A stretch of DNA of 64,000 bases. It comes from JALEFZ01 sp039817415. Lineage in GTDB: Bacteria; Bacteroidota; Bacteroidia; J057. Below, one piece after another: positions 26,657 through 34,579 of this stretch. Each line of letters opens with the position of its first letter. Position 1 is the first letter of the stretch. The notes under the pieces were generated by a model. That model had not been told where the DNA came from and ran no database searches. It saw only the letters and a program-made list of their open reading frames with translations. The stretch is taken from the NCBI GenBank assembly GCA_039817415.1, contig JBCBVV010000003.1, positions 124,001 through 188,000 on the forward strand. Reading direction: 5' to 3'. The translations under genes were made by a program, and so were the position numbers.

Positions 26657-27406
26657 ATGAACCGCCGTAATTTTCTCCTCAATACCTCTATCATATCGCT
26701 GGGTATCCCTGCGCTGATCCAACAATTCAATGCGGACAAAACTCAACAGAGTGAATGGACAGTGGCCCAAGGCTCAACCATTCTATTTCAAGGCGATTCC
26801 ATTACAGACGGAGGAAGAAACAAAGGAAGATACTATGCCAATCAAGCTGGAGGTATGGGAGGGGGGTATGTCCAACATATAGTTACTGAGTTACTTGGAA
26901 AATACCCTGAGAAAGGCTTAAGATGCTATAACAGGGGAATCAGTGGACATAAAGTTTTTCAGTTGGCCGAGAGATGGGAAGACGATTGCCTGCAGTTGAA
27001 ACCTGATGTATTGAGTATCCTAATTGGTGTAAATGACTTCTGGCATACCTTAACGCACAATTACAAGGGAACCGTGGACATTTATGAATCAGATTTGCGG
27101 GCCTTGCTGGATAGGACGCTGAAAGAATTACCTGATGTAAGGTTAATCGTGGCAGAACCCTTCGTGATAAAAGGAGGTAGTGCAATTGATGAACAGGCCT
27201 GGATTCCTGCCTTTAATGCCTACCAAAAGGCTGCAAAGAAGATTGCCCAAGATTACAAAGCGACCTTTATTCCCCTTCAATCCATATTTGATAAGGCTCT
27301 CGAAAAGGCTGATGTAAAATACTGGTGTCCCGATGGTGTTCACCCTTCTATGGCAGGATCTTATTTAATGGCTCAAGCATGGTTAGCAGCATTAAAATTT
27401 GATTGA
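26657..27406 (+). CDS. SGNH/GDSL family hydrolase, Tat-like export signal
   Basis: The 249-residue protein begins 'MNRRNFLLNTSIISLG', a twin-arginine-type or Sec-like signal. SGNH block I is 'QGDSITDGG' (Ser48), block II 'GISGHKV' (Gly in the oxyanion hole), block III 'IGVNDFWH' (Asn126) and block V 'DGVHPSM' (Asp226, His229). These give a complete esterase/lipase-type triad. Such enzymes deacetylate polysaccharides or cleave small esters in the periplasm. It follows the caspase gene by 42 bp and precedes a hypothetical gene by 33 bp, all plus strand, so they may share a transcript. Confidence 0.88.
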   Translation: MNRRNFLLNTSIISLGIPALIQQFNADKTQQSEWTVAQGSTILFQGDSITDGGRNKGRYYANQAGGMGGGYVQHIVTELLGKYPEKGLRCYNRGISGHKVFQLAERWEDDCLQLKPDVLSILIGVNDFWHTLTHNYKGTVDIYESDLRALLDRTLKELPDVRLIVAEPFVIKGGSAIDEQAWIPAFNAYQKAAKKIAQDYKATFIPLQSIFDKALEKADVKYWCPDGVHPSMAGSYLMAQAWLAALKFD

Positions 27407-27439
27407 AACCCATAGCCCCTCTTTTCAGTATGCAAGCAC

Positions 27440-27853
27440 ATGGAGCGTCACCAAAGACTGTCAGATCGGGAATTTGAAGAACAATTTGCCACGGCTAAAC
27501 TACGCCCTTCCTACTTCACCCATGAAGCCCATTTAAGGCTGGCGTGGATTCATATTCATCAATATGGAATAGACAAGGCTGTTGAAGAAATTCCAAGGCA
27601 AATTCGCTCCTACGCAGAATCACTGGGAGTCTTTGATAAATTCAACATGACCGTTACAGTGGCAGCAGTAAAAGCCGTTTACCACTTCTATTTGCAATCT
27701 GAAAAGGACAATTTCTCTTCATTTATCAAAGCTTATCCACAGTTAAAGACTAAATTCAAAGAGGTATTGGCCCAACACTATCAGGTGGATATTTACAGGA
27801 ATCCCGAAGCGAAGGCAAACTTCCTGGAACCAGACCTTTTGCCTTTTGATTAG
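27440..27853 (+). CDS. Conserved hypothetical protein
   Basis: The 137-residue protein is soluble and mostly helical. Its most striking block is 'FTHEAHLRLAWIHIHQYG' with three or four His near the N-terminus, followed by 'FNMTVTVAAVKAVYHFYLQ'. Clustered His suggest a metal site, but I do not recognise the family with certainty. It lies 33 bp after the SGNH hydrolase gene. Confidence 0.65.
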   Translation: MERHQRLSDREFEEQFATAKLRPSYFTHEAHLRLAWIHIHQYGIDKAVEEIPRQIRSYAESLGVFDKFNMTVTVAAVKAVYHFYLQSEKDNFSSFIKAYPQLKTKFKEVLAQHYQVDIYRNPEAKANFLEPDLLPFD

Positions 27854-28024
27854 GAAGGGATAGGATTTGGATTGAGAAGGCCGATTAATATGCAGAGGTT
27901 GATAAAATAGATCATCCTTAATCTCCAGGAGACAAGCAAATTGATACCATCATCAATTATCTTATCCATCCAATCCTTTTCCTCCAATTTTTCCTTATAT
28001 CCTCATGATATCAAATCTACAATC

Positions 28025-28768
28025 ATGCCTTTTGAACTCCTTCCCATTCTCCCTACCATGGCGAAGATCTATGAGATGCCGATCTCAAGAGATCGATTTG
28101 AAGCCTATTTGTTCAAGCTACAAGGGAACACCAAAGATGACATGATCATGCCTATCGCTGGCTATAATCCCATGGCCAAAGCCCATGTAGCCGAAAAAAT
28201 CCAGCATCTTCGAGAAATGGGAGCGGAGCAAATCATAGCAGAAGCAGCAAAGGAGGTGAATAAGCGATTTGCCACTCAAGACATACCTCCTATCGGGGTA
28301 GGCTTGAACCTTGGAGACAATGTTGGAGGTGCCTGGACCAATAGGTTCACCACAGACTTCGAAAGTAAATTTCGATTAAATGCCTTGGTCAAGCGGAATT
28401 TTTGCACCCCCTATATCTGGACAAGTGAAGCACATAATGAGGTTCTTATCCGTCAAAGAAGCCTCGAATATATGTTCAGAACGGTCTATTGGTTAGAAAA
28501 TAATCCACCGGTTCAGCTACAAGATTACGTTGATATGGAGGTATTTGTACAATCTCAGCTTAAGGAAGAGGTTAGGGAATATGATCAGGAGCTATTCGAA
28601 CTGGTAGAACTTTATCTTAAGGATCACCAAAAGGAAGAAGAATATGCCTTGATTTTCAACTTTTTCTATGGAGATCAAGCATCTGAGTCCTTGGGTTTTC
28701 CGACCTTTGGAATGGATGGCATGACAGGCTTTGAATATGCTGTTATAAAAACCTCTTTGTCATTCTGA
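28025..28768 (+). CDS. Hypothetical protein
   Basis: From the ATG at 28025 the protein has 247 residues. An open frame reaches a TTG at 27941, but those 28 extra residues look non-coding. The sequence has no signal or membrane helix. Features include 'GLNLGDNVGGAWTNRFTTDF', an aromatic 'TPYIWTSEAH' and an acidic helical region (VEYLKDHQKEEEY-like). I do not recognise the family. It is followed 51 bp later by the AraC regulator, but without evidence of a functional link. Confidence 0.55.
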   Translation: MPFELLPILPTMAKIYEMPISRDRFEAYLFKLQGNTKDDMIMPIAGYNPMAKAHVAEKIQHLREMGAEQIIAEAAKEVNKRFATQDIPPIGVGLNLGDNVGGAWTNRFTTDFESKFRLNALVKRNFCTPYIWTSEAHNEVLIRQRSLEYMFRTVYWLENNPPVQLQDYVDMEVFVQSQLKEEVREYDQELFELVELYLKDHQKEEEYALIFNFFYGDQASESLGFPTFGMDGMTGFEYAVIKTSLSF

Positions 28769-28819
28769 ACACCACACCTACTCCTCATTTATCCCGATAA
28801 TATGTAAGTTGACCGCAGA

Positions 28820-29944
28820 ATGAATCCATCAGATTATATACTGCAGGGGGCTATTGGGGCTTTTCTCGGCATTACTAGCCTTCATGGTATCCTTCTGGGC
28901 ATTCTTTTGCTTACCCAAGAGCGCCTCTATTCCAAAGCCAATAGGTTTCTGGCTATTGCGCTCTTTAGTATTTCCATTGTCTTGCTCAATGAATCTATTG
29001 AATGGCTTGAAATAGAAGCTTATGCCCCCATTTACTATTTACCTATTTATATCAGGACCCTCGCTCCTATTGGGATCTATTTGTTTGTAACCTATTTCCT
29101 GACACCTGATCATGACATAAAAGAATGGGAAAGGTATTTGCTTATCCCTATTGGATTGGAGATCCTCATTGAATTTGCTTACACTCCAATTTTAGGCTTT
29201 CCCCCCGACTCTGACACCTTTCTCAAGTACGACTATTTCCTGTACTCATTTGCCAATGTCATCAATCTCATCGTTTCCTTCTGGCTGATTCCCCTAGCCC
29301 TCAAGAAAGTCCATACCTATCAGACGTTTCTCTTCGAGAATTACTCCAACACAGAGTCAAGGAATATGAATTGGTTGAAAAGACTGCTGTATATCATGCT
29401 TCTAATCTATCTCATTTGGAGTGTCAGTTTTATACAGAATCTCTTCACAGGAGAATTTGGAAATGTCTATTTGCTGTTTGTAACAGGCTTGGGTCTTCTC
29501 CTTTACGGCTTAGGTTATTTTATGATTCTTAGGTATGATCTTTTCCAGCCTGTCAGCATACAGGATCCTTCCAAAACCCCTGAATCTGCTGGAAAACAGC
29601 TATCCGCTAAGACAGACCTTTACTATGAGGATTTACTGAAGTTGATGCGTGAACAAAAACTCTATACAGACGGAGAATTAAACTTAAGTTCACTGGCCGA
29701 ACATTTACAATTGAGCCCTGGATATGTGTCCCAAATCATCAATGAAAAGGAAAAGAAGAATTTCTTTGAATTTGTGAACCACTACCGAGTAGAAGATGTC
29801 AAGGCAAAATTAAAGGATACAGCTTTCGACCATTATAGTATCATGGGCATCGCATTAGAAAGTGGATTCAAGACGAAATCGACTTTCAATACCGTTTTCA
29901 AGAAAATCGTAGGAACCACTCCTTCTTCATACCGGAAAAAGTAG
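28820..29944 (+). CDS. Membrane-anchored AraC family transcriptional regulator
   Basis: The 374-residue protein has about seven membrane helices (1-240) and a cytoplasmic C-terminal AraC/XylS domain (about 275-374). The two helix-turn-helices include 'LNLSSLAEHLQLSPGYVSQII' and the family motif region 'MGIALESGFKTKSTFNTVFK'. Members act as one-component, membrane-embedded sensors. It lies directly upstream of a small secreted protein and an amine-oxidase-like lipoprotein, and two direct repeats lie in the gap, so that pair is the likely target. Confidence 0.88.
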   Translation: MNPSDYILQGAIGAFLGITSLHGILLGILLLTQERLYSKANRFLAIALFSISIVLLNESIEWLEIEAYAPIYYLPIYIRTLAPIGIYLFVTYFLTPDHDIKEWERYLLIPIGLEILIEFAYTPILGFPPDSDTFLKYDYFLYSFANVINLIVSFWLIPLALKKVHTYQTFLFENYSNTESRNMNWLKRLLYIMLLIYLIWSVSFIQNLFTGEFGNVYLLFVTGLGLLLYGLGYFMILRYDLFQPVSIQDPSKTPESAGKQLSAKTDLYYEDLLKLMREQKLYTDGELNLSSLAEHLQLSPGYVSQIINEKEKKNFFEFVNHYRVEDVKAKLKDTAFDHYSIMGIALESGFKTKSTFNTVFKKIVGTTPSSYRKK

Positions 29945-29962
29945 CTTACCTAGCATCCAAAT

Positions 29963-30014
29963 AGGTCCGAATACTTACAATCTGGGAATCCGAACCTATT
30001 AATGAGGTCCGAAT
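29963..30014 (+). promoter_or_regulatory. Direct repeats, candidate AraC-type operators
   Basis: The decamer AGGTCCGAAT occurs at 29963-29972 and 30005-30014, 42 bp apart, i.e. exactly four helical turns. Between them lies an imperfect inverted copy (AATCCGAACCTATT, 29987-30000). The region is just after the AraC gene stop and 71-122 bp before the small secreted-protein gene. AraC proteins bind such same-face repeats. Confidence 0.45.
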
Positions 30015-30084
30015 CCTTTAAATTATAGCCTAGATATACTGCCTTTTGAAAAACAATGCTGTCCTTGAGGAAAAATAAATCCTT

Positions 30085-30630
30085 ATGAGAAAAGCCCTTC
30101 TTCTCCTGCTAGGAGGCTGTCTTAGTTTGGCTGGAATTGCCCAGCAACGTATTCCTATTAATGTCTCTTACTACGCACCTTATTTGATTCAACCTGGCCT
30201 AAAGGTATCCACAGATATCTATTTAACAGAGATGGGACAGGCCGAGGAAACTTCTAAACTGTTATTTGTAAGCCCACAAGTGGGATACTTTTCCCAGCCT
30301 AATACCAGTCGAAATCTTCTTTTTCAGGCTGACATGGGAATCCGATTCAAGAAGGCCGAGCGAGCAAGATATATTTCTCCATCGGTGGGCTTGGCTTATG
30401 TAAGAAGTACCCAAATTCTATCTAATGAAGTAAATCTAGGCAGCCTTGAATCTACCCCTCAGACAAAAATTAAATCCTTTTTCCTCCCTACCCTGAACCT
30501 TAAAATGGGTAGAGAAGGAACAGGAAGATTGGGACAATATGTCAACCTATTCCTGGGCCATCAATTTTCTACTGAGGCTACAAATGCAAGCTTCTTTGGC
30601 CTAGAGCTTGGCCTTTCCTTTTACCTTTAA
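30085..30630 (+). CDS. Secreted protein, probable small outer-membrane beta barrel
   Basis: The 181-residue protein has a clear signal peptide (MRKALLLLLGGCLSLAGIAQ, no lipobox at the right position). The mature part alternates polar and aromatic or aliphatic residues in eight or so strands and ends 'FFGLELGLSFYL', the usual pattern of a small beta barrel with terminal aromatic residue. The exact function is unknown. Its stop is 12 bp before the amine oxidase ATG, so the two form an operon, possibly under the AraC regulator upstream. Confidence 0.7.
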   Translation: MRKALLLLLGGCLSLAGIAQQRIPINVSYYAPYLIQPGLKVSTDIYLTEMGQAEETSKLLFVSPQVGYFSQPNTSRNLLFQADMGIRFKKAERARYISPSVGLAYVRSTQILSNEVNLGSLESTPQTKIKSFFLPTLNLKMGREGTGRLGQYVNLFLGHQFSTEATNASFFGLELGLSFYL

Positions 30631-30642
30631 CACCCAACAATC

Positions 30643-31848
30643 ATGGACAGAAAAGAATTCCTAAAAACAAGTCTAACACTCGGGATTGGCCTACCCTTCC
30701 TTTCGGTATTGCTGGAGTCCTGTGATAGCAGTGTCATTGAACCCTTGGATATTGCCCCTAATTTTCAAGGAAAAGTACTGATCATCGGAGCTGGTTCAGC
30801 AGGGATGACAGCTGCCTACTTACTCAAACAACAAAACATTGATTTCGAAATCCTTGAAGCTGCCTCCGATTTTGGAGGGAGGATGAAACGAATCAGTGAC
30901 TTTGCCGATTTTCCCATTGACCTAGGTGCCGAATGGATACATACCGATCCCAAAATACTGGGAGAGATGCTAAATGATACGAGCCACCAAGGAAAAGTGG
31001 AAACGATCGTATATAACCCCAAATCAGTTTATAATTGGAACAGGGACAAGTTGAGAAAGAAAAACTGGAGCAGTGCGTTCTACTCAGAGCACAAGTTTAA
31101 AAGTACTACTTGGTATGGCTTCTTTGACACTTTTGTAGTCCCAGAAATCAGAGATCGGATGCGCCTAAATACGCCAGTAACAGCTATCGACTATTCAGGT
31201 GAGAAGATACAGGTAACTACAAGTCAAAATGAGCTAATCGAGGCAGATAAGGTGATTGTAACCATACCTGTTAAAATGCTACAGCTCGACAGCATTGCCT
31301 TCACTCCCGCCCTTCCTCAAGCTAAGAAGGAAGCTATCGAGAGCATTGACATGGAATACGGGATCAAGGTCTTTATTGAGTTTGAAGAAAAATTCTTCCC
31401 AGACATGACCTTAATCGGCCCCTTTCTTCAAGCTCTTGGCGACAATGGGCGGCTCTATTATGACGCAGCTTTCAGGAAAGATTCAGAAAAAAACATCATG
31501 GGTCTTTTTGCGGTTGGGGAAGGTGCAGAGGCCTTTGCTACCATGGATTCAGATCAAGAGGTCATTGATACCATACTGGCCCAATTAGATGAAGTTTTTG
31601 ATGGAAAGGCATCCGAACATTATGTCAAGCACATCACCCAAAACTGGAGCCAGGAGCCCTATATCCAGGGATCATATGCTCTTTATTTTGAAGGGAACAG
31701 ATCAGAAATACAGGAAAACCTCCTCTCTACGCTGGATGAGAAGATATATTTTGCAGGGGAAGCCATGTCAAACTATAACCAATCTACTGTTCATGGTGCT
31801 GCAGAAACAGCCTATTGGGCAGTCCAAAAAATCTTTGAAGGTCAATAG
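30643..31848 (+). CDS. Flavin amine oxidase-like lipoprotein
   Basis: The 401-residue protein has a lipobox (LLESC, Cys27) and an FAD-binding Rossmann start 'VLIIGAGSAGMTAAYLL' followed by 'ILEAASDFGGRM'. The C-terminal 'YFAGEAMSNYNQSTVHGAAETAYWA' is the FAD-covering loop of the monoamine oxidase family. Membrane-anchored, probably periplasmic or surface oriented. The substrate, likely an amine or phenol, cannot be read from the sequence. It is cotranscribed with the upstream barrel protein and ends in a strong terminator. A second amine oxidase lies at 37.3 kb without a signal. Confidence 0.85.
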   Translation: MDRKEFLKTSLTLGIGLPFLSVLLESCDSSVIEPLDIAPNFQGKVLIIGAGSAGMTAAYLLKQQNIDFEILEAASDFGGRMKRISDFADFPIDLGAEWIHTDPKILGEMLNDTSHQGKVETIVYNPKSVYNWNRDKLRKKNWSSAFYSEHKFKSTTWYGFFDTFVVPEIRDRMRLNTPVTAIDYSGEKIQVTTSQNELIEADKVIVTIPVKMLQLDSIAFTPALPQAKKEAIESIDMEYGIKVFIEFEEKFFPDMTLIGPFLQALGDNGRLYYDAAFRKDSEKNIMGLFAVGEGAEAFATMDSDQEVIDTILAQLDEVFDGKASEHYVKHITQNWSQEPYIQGSYALYFEGNRSEIQENLLSTLDEKIYFAGEAMSNYNQSTVHGAAETAYWAVQKIFEGQ

Positions 31849-31859
31849 CCTTATCCCTA

Positions 31860-31898
31860 CCCCAGACCCCAATAAGCAAGACTGGGTCTGGGGTTCTT
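31860..31898 (+). terminator. Terminator of the amine-oxidase operon
   Basis: CCCCAGACCC (31860-31869) and GGGTCTGGGG (31884-31893) form a perfect 10-bp stem with a 14-nt loop, followed by TTCTT. Confidence 0.75.
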
Positions 31899-31969
31899 AG
31901 GTTTAATTAGCGCAGCCTTCCCATCTAAAAAGGTCTTATCTTGCTTAGTATCCATTAATTAACTCCAAC

Positions 31970-32428
31970 ATGAGACCTATCACCTCTCTTCTAATAGGCA
32001 TCTTTTTATTTGCCGGCTTTTCTTTTGGCCAAACCTTCAATGGAAAGCAAAAGGACATCGATCAAATCCTCGCTAACATCAAGGCATTTTCAAAGGCCTA
32101 CATGAACAGTGATACAGAAGCCCTCGTCAATTCTTATACAGAGGATGGAAAAATCTTTCCCGGCAATCGCATGATCATGGGCGGTCGTAAAGATTTGACT
32201 GCCTATTGGACCGTACCAGCCGGTGTAAAGATCCTTCATCATAAAATCACTCCTGAGGAGATTACTATCGTGAAAAAGTTTGCCTATGATTATGGGTATT
32301 ATGAAGGAAAAACCCGAGGAAAGGACGGCAAAGAGAGTTCTTGGAAGGGGAAATATGTGATCGTTTGGCGAAAAGTAGGAAAGGAGTGGAAAATCTACCT
32401 CGATATTTGGAACCGTGTACAGTCCTGA
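31970..32428 (+). CDS. Secreted DUF4440/SnoaL-like protein
   Basis: The 152-residue protein has a signal peptide (MRPITSLLIGIFLFAGFSFGQ) and a compact DUF4440/NTF2-like domain: 'YTEDGKIFPGNRMIMGGRKD', 'YWTVPAGVKILHHKI', 'DYGYYEG', 'WKGKYVIVWRKVGKEWKIYL'. NTF2-like proteins bind hydrophobic ligands or act as isomerases or cyclases, and here an extracytoplasmic ligand carrier is the safest idea. Its stop is 14 bp before the kinase ATG. Confidence 0.82.
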   Translation: MRPITSLLIGIFLFAGFSFGQTFNGKQKDIDQILANIKAFSKAYMNSDTEALVNSYTEDGKIFPGNRMIMGGRKDLTAYWTVPAGVKILHHKITPEEITIVKKFAYDYGYYEGKTRGKDGKESSWKGKYVIVWRKVGKEWKIYLDIWNRVQS

Positions 32429-32442
32429 ATGGTATATAAGCC

Positions 32443-33003
32443 ATGAAGCTTGTGATCATTAGTGGACCGCCTGCCGTAGGTAAAATGACGATTGGGCAAG
32501 AGTTAGCCAAGTTGACGGGTATGAAGCTCTTCTATAACCACATGTCGCTGGAATTGACCCATCAGTTCTTCGACTGGGGGACAGCACACTTTAGAAGGCT
32601 GGATGACAACATTCGTTTTGCCATCTTTAAAGAAATAGCGGATAGCGAGTTGGCGGGACTGATATTTACCATGGTTTGGGATTATGCTGACCCTGATGAT
32701 GAGGCCTATATTGATAAGATCATAGGGATTTTTTCAGCTCGGGAGCCTGAGGTAATTTTCATAGAATTACAAGCAGACCTAGATACACGTCTAGAGCGAA
32801 ACCGGACTCCAAATAGACTGAATCATAAAGCATCCAAAAGAGACCTAGCCCGATCTGAAAAGAATCTCCGATTCGCTGAAAAAAAACACAGGATGGTCTC
32901 ACAGGAGGGAGATTTTCGAGAGAAAGAAATGTGGAAGTTGGACACAGTCGATTGTAGTCCGAGGGAATTGGCAGAAAAAATAAGAGAAAAGTATAATTTG
33001 TAG
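32443..33003 (+). CDS. P-loop AAA/kinase-like protein (shikimate kinase-like)
   Basis: The 186-residue protein starts 'LVIISGPPAVGKMTIGQEL', a Walker A motif with Met instead of the usual Ser/Thr neighbour after GK, then a helical lid. The later 'EVIFIELQADLDTRLERNRT' fits small-molecule or nucleoside kinases that resemble shikimate or AAA18-type kinases. The substrate is unknown. It sits 14 bp after the DUF4440 gene and 45 bp before a TPR gene. Confidence 0.78.
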   Translation: MKLVIISGPPAVGKMTIGQELAKLTGMKLFYNHMSLELTHQFFDWGTAHFRRLDDNIRFAIFKEIADSELAGLIFTMVWDYADPDDEAYIDKIIGIFSAREPEVIFIELQADLDTRLERNRTPNRLNHKASKRDLARSEKNLRFAEKKHRMVSQEGDFREKEMWKLDTVDCSPRELAEKIREKYNL

Positions 33004-33048
33004 CAAAGATCTCTTCAAGGATCAACCTAGCATAATATCCTGCACAAC

Positions 33049-34365
33049 ATGAAACTATTTGGTTCCAATTGGAACTCCTCACGACCTTCCTTTGATTTTT
33101 CTTCAGACAACAGAGAATGGGTAGAAGATGCCCTTGTCTTTCTGGCAAGCAAAGAAGAGGCTCCTACGTCTCCCCAAAGCCAGATTATCCTAGGTCCTAC
33201 CTTTTTTCCCGAGAGTTTTAAGCTGCAGGAGCCTGATGCGGGTATACTGATCGACGATATTTGTGGCCTGCTGAAAATGGATGCCAACGAGGTATTTTTT
33301 GAAATGATCGACCCATTAGCAATCGTTCCTTTTGAAAGCCACGGTAGGATGCTCAGCACAGAGGTTATTTACGAAGATGAACAGCGCACCATCTTGATCC
33401 CGGCTCATCTCCTTTCTTATCCAAGCAAATTAATTGCTCTGCTTACGCTGGAACTCATCCAAATGGACTTGATCGATAAGCAGATTTTAGGCTCATACGA
33501 TAAGAATCATGATACCTTATGCTCCATTGTTGGAATCTGGAAAGGCTTTGGCCATATTTTCCTTCAGAATATGTCTTTTTATGCCAGGGAAATCAGCCCA
33601 TTCTGGCAACAGAGTATCTCGCTTCCTTCAACCGTAGACGTACATTTTCTGATCTATGCACTAGTTTGTATGGAAGATACCTTTGGCCACCACCCACCTT
33701 CGAGAGATCTCCTATCCAAGGAAAATCTCGTACTCTCCAAGGCTGCCCGTAAACTACGTATCCAAGATCCCCTGGATATATTTGACCGTCGCTCCATAGA
33801 ATTAGGTAAGACCTATCAAGAAATCGAGCAAAAAGCCCAATCCTTCCAATACGAAGAAGCCATCCATCTCCTCAACCATGCTTTAAAAATTGAGCAGAAT
33901 CCTAACTCTCAATCTACCATTTACAACAATATCGGCTATTATATGATTCTTATTGGGTCTTACGAGGAAAGCCTGCCTCAGCTTGAAGAGGCCATAAAAA
34001 TGGACCCAGAAATGGCATATGCCTACAGTAATGTGGCCTTAGCTTTAATTCTTTTAGATCGTATGGAGGAAGGGCTCCCCTTTCTACAGCAAGCTCAAAA
34101 AATGGATAATCATGATCCTGGCTATGTCCATAGAAATTATGCCCTCTATTTTCAGAAAAAAGGCGATTTTGAAGCAGCAGAGAATCATTTTCAGTTGGCA
34201 AAAGAGAGAGAACGAATTCCCATTGATCTGTATGAATTACACTATGGAAATTTCCTTTTGTCTGTAGGCGAGATCGAAGAAGGAAAAAAATGGATCAAGA
34301 AAGGAGCCGACCAAGGGGAACCTCAAGCAACTAGGAGATGGAAGGAACTTCAAAAAGAATCTTAA
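33049..34365 (+). CDS. TPR-repeat protein
   Basis: The 438-residue protein has an N-terminal domain of about 250 residues that I do not recognise (acidic, with 'DANEVFFEMIDPLAIVPF') and a C-terminal TPR array (about 270-430) with units such as 'IYNNIGYYMILIGSYEESLP', 'AYSNVALALILLDRMEEGLP' and 'HRNYALYFQKKGDFEAAENH'. No signal is seen. It probably scaffolds proteins in the cytoplasm. It is the last gene of the DUF4440-kinase-TPR string, and a 214-bp gap precedes the next unit. Confidence 0.82.
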   Translation: MKLFGSNWNSSRPSFDFSSDNREWVEDALVFLASKEEAPTSPQSQIILGPTFFPESFKLQEPDAGILIDDICGLLKMDANEVFFEMIDPLAIVPFESHGRMLSTEVIYEDEQRTILIPAHLLSYPSKLIALLTLELIQMDLIDKQILGSYDKNHDTLCSIVGIWKGFGHIFLQNMSFYAREISPFWQQSISLPSTVDVHFLIYALVCMEDTFGHHPPSRDLLSKENLVLSKAARKLRIQDPLDIFDRRSIELGKTYQEIEQKAQSFQYEEAIHLLNHALKIEQNPNSQSTIYNNIGYYMILIGSYEESLPQLEEAIKMDPEMAYAYSNVALALILLDRMEEGLPFLQQAQKMDNHDPGYVHRNYALYFQKKGDFEAAENHFQLAKERERIPIDLYELHYGNFLLSVGEIEEGKKWIKKGADQGEPQATRRWKELQKES

Positions 34366-34579
34366 GAAAATCCTAATTGCTTCACCATGTCTTCCAACGG
34401 ACCTATTTCAGCTCGGAATCCCTTCAACTTCATCTATCTTCCCATGTAACATCCAGATAAATCTGGAATTGATAACCACTTCTTAACAAAAAGTTGTGGG
34501 AAGAATTCTGATAATTTATCAAATTTAATCTTGGTCTTATAGGCCTCGACTACTCACAAAATGCCCCAATTAAACCGTC

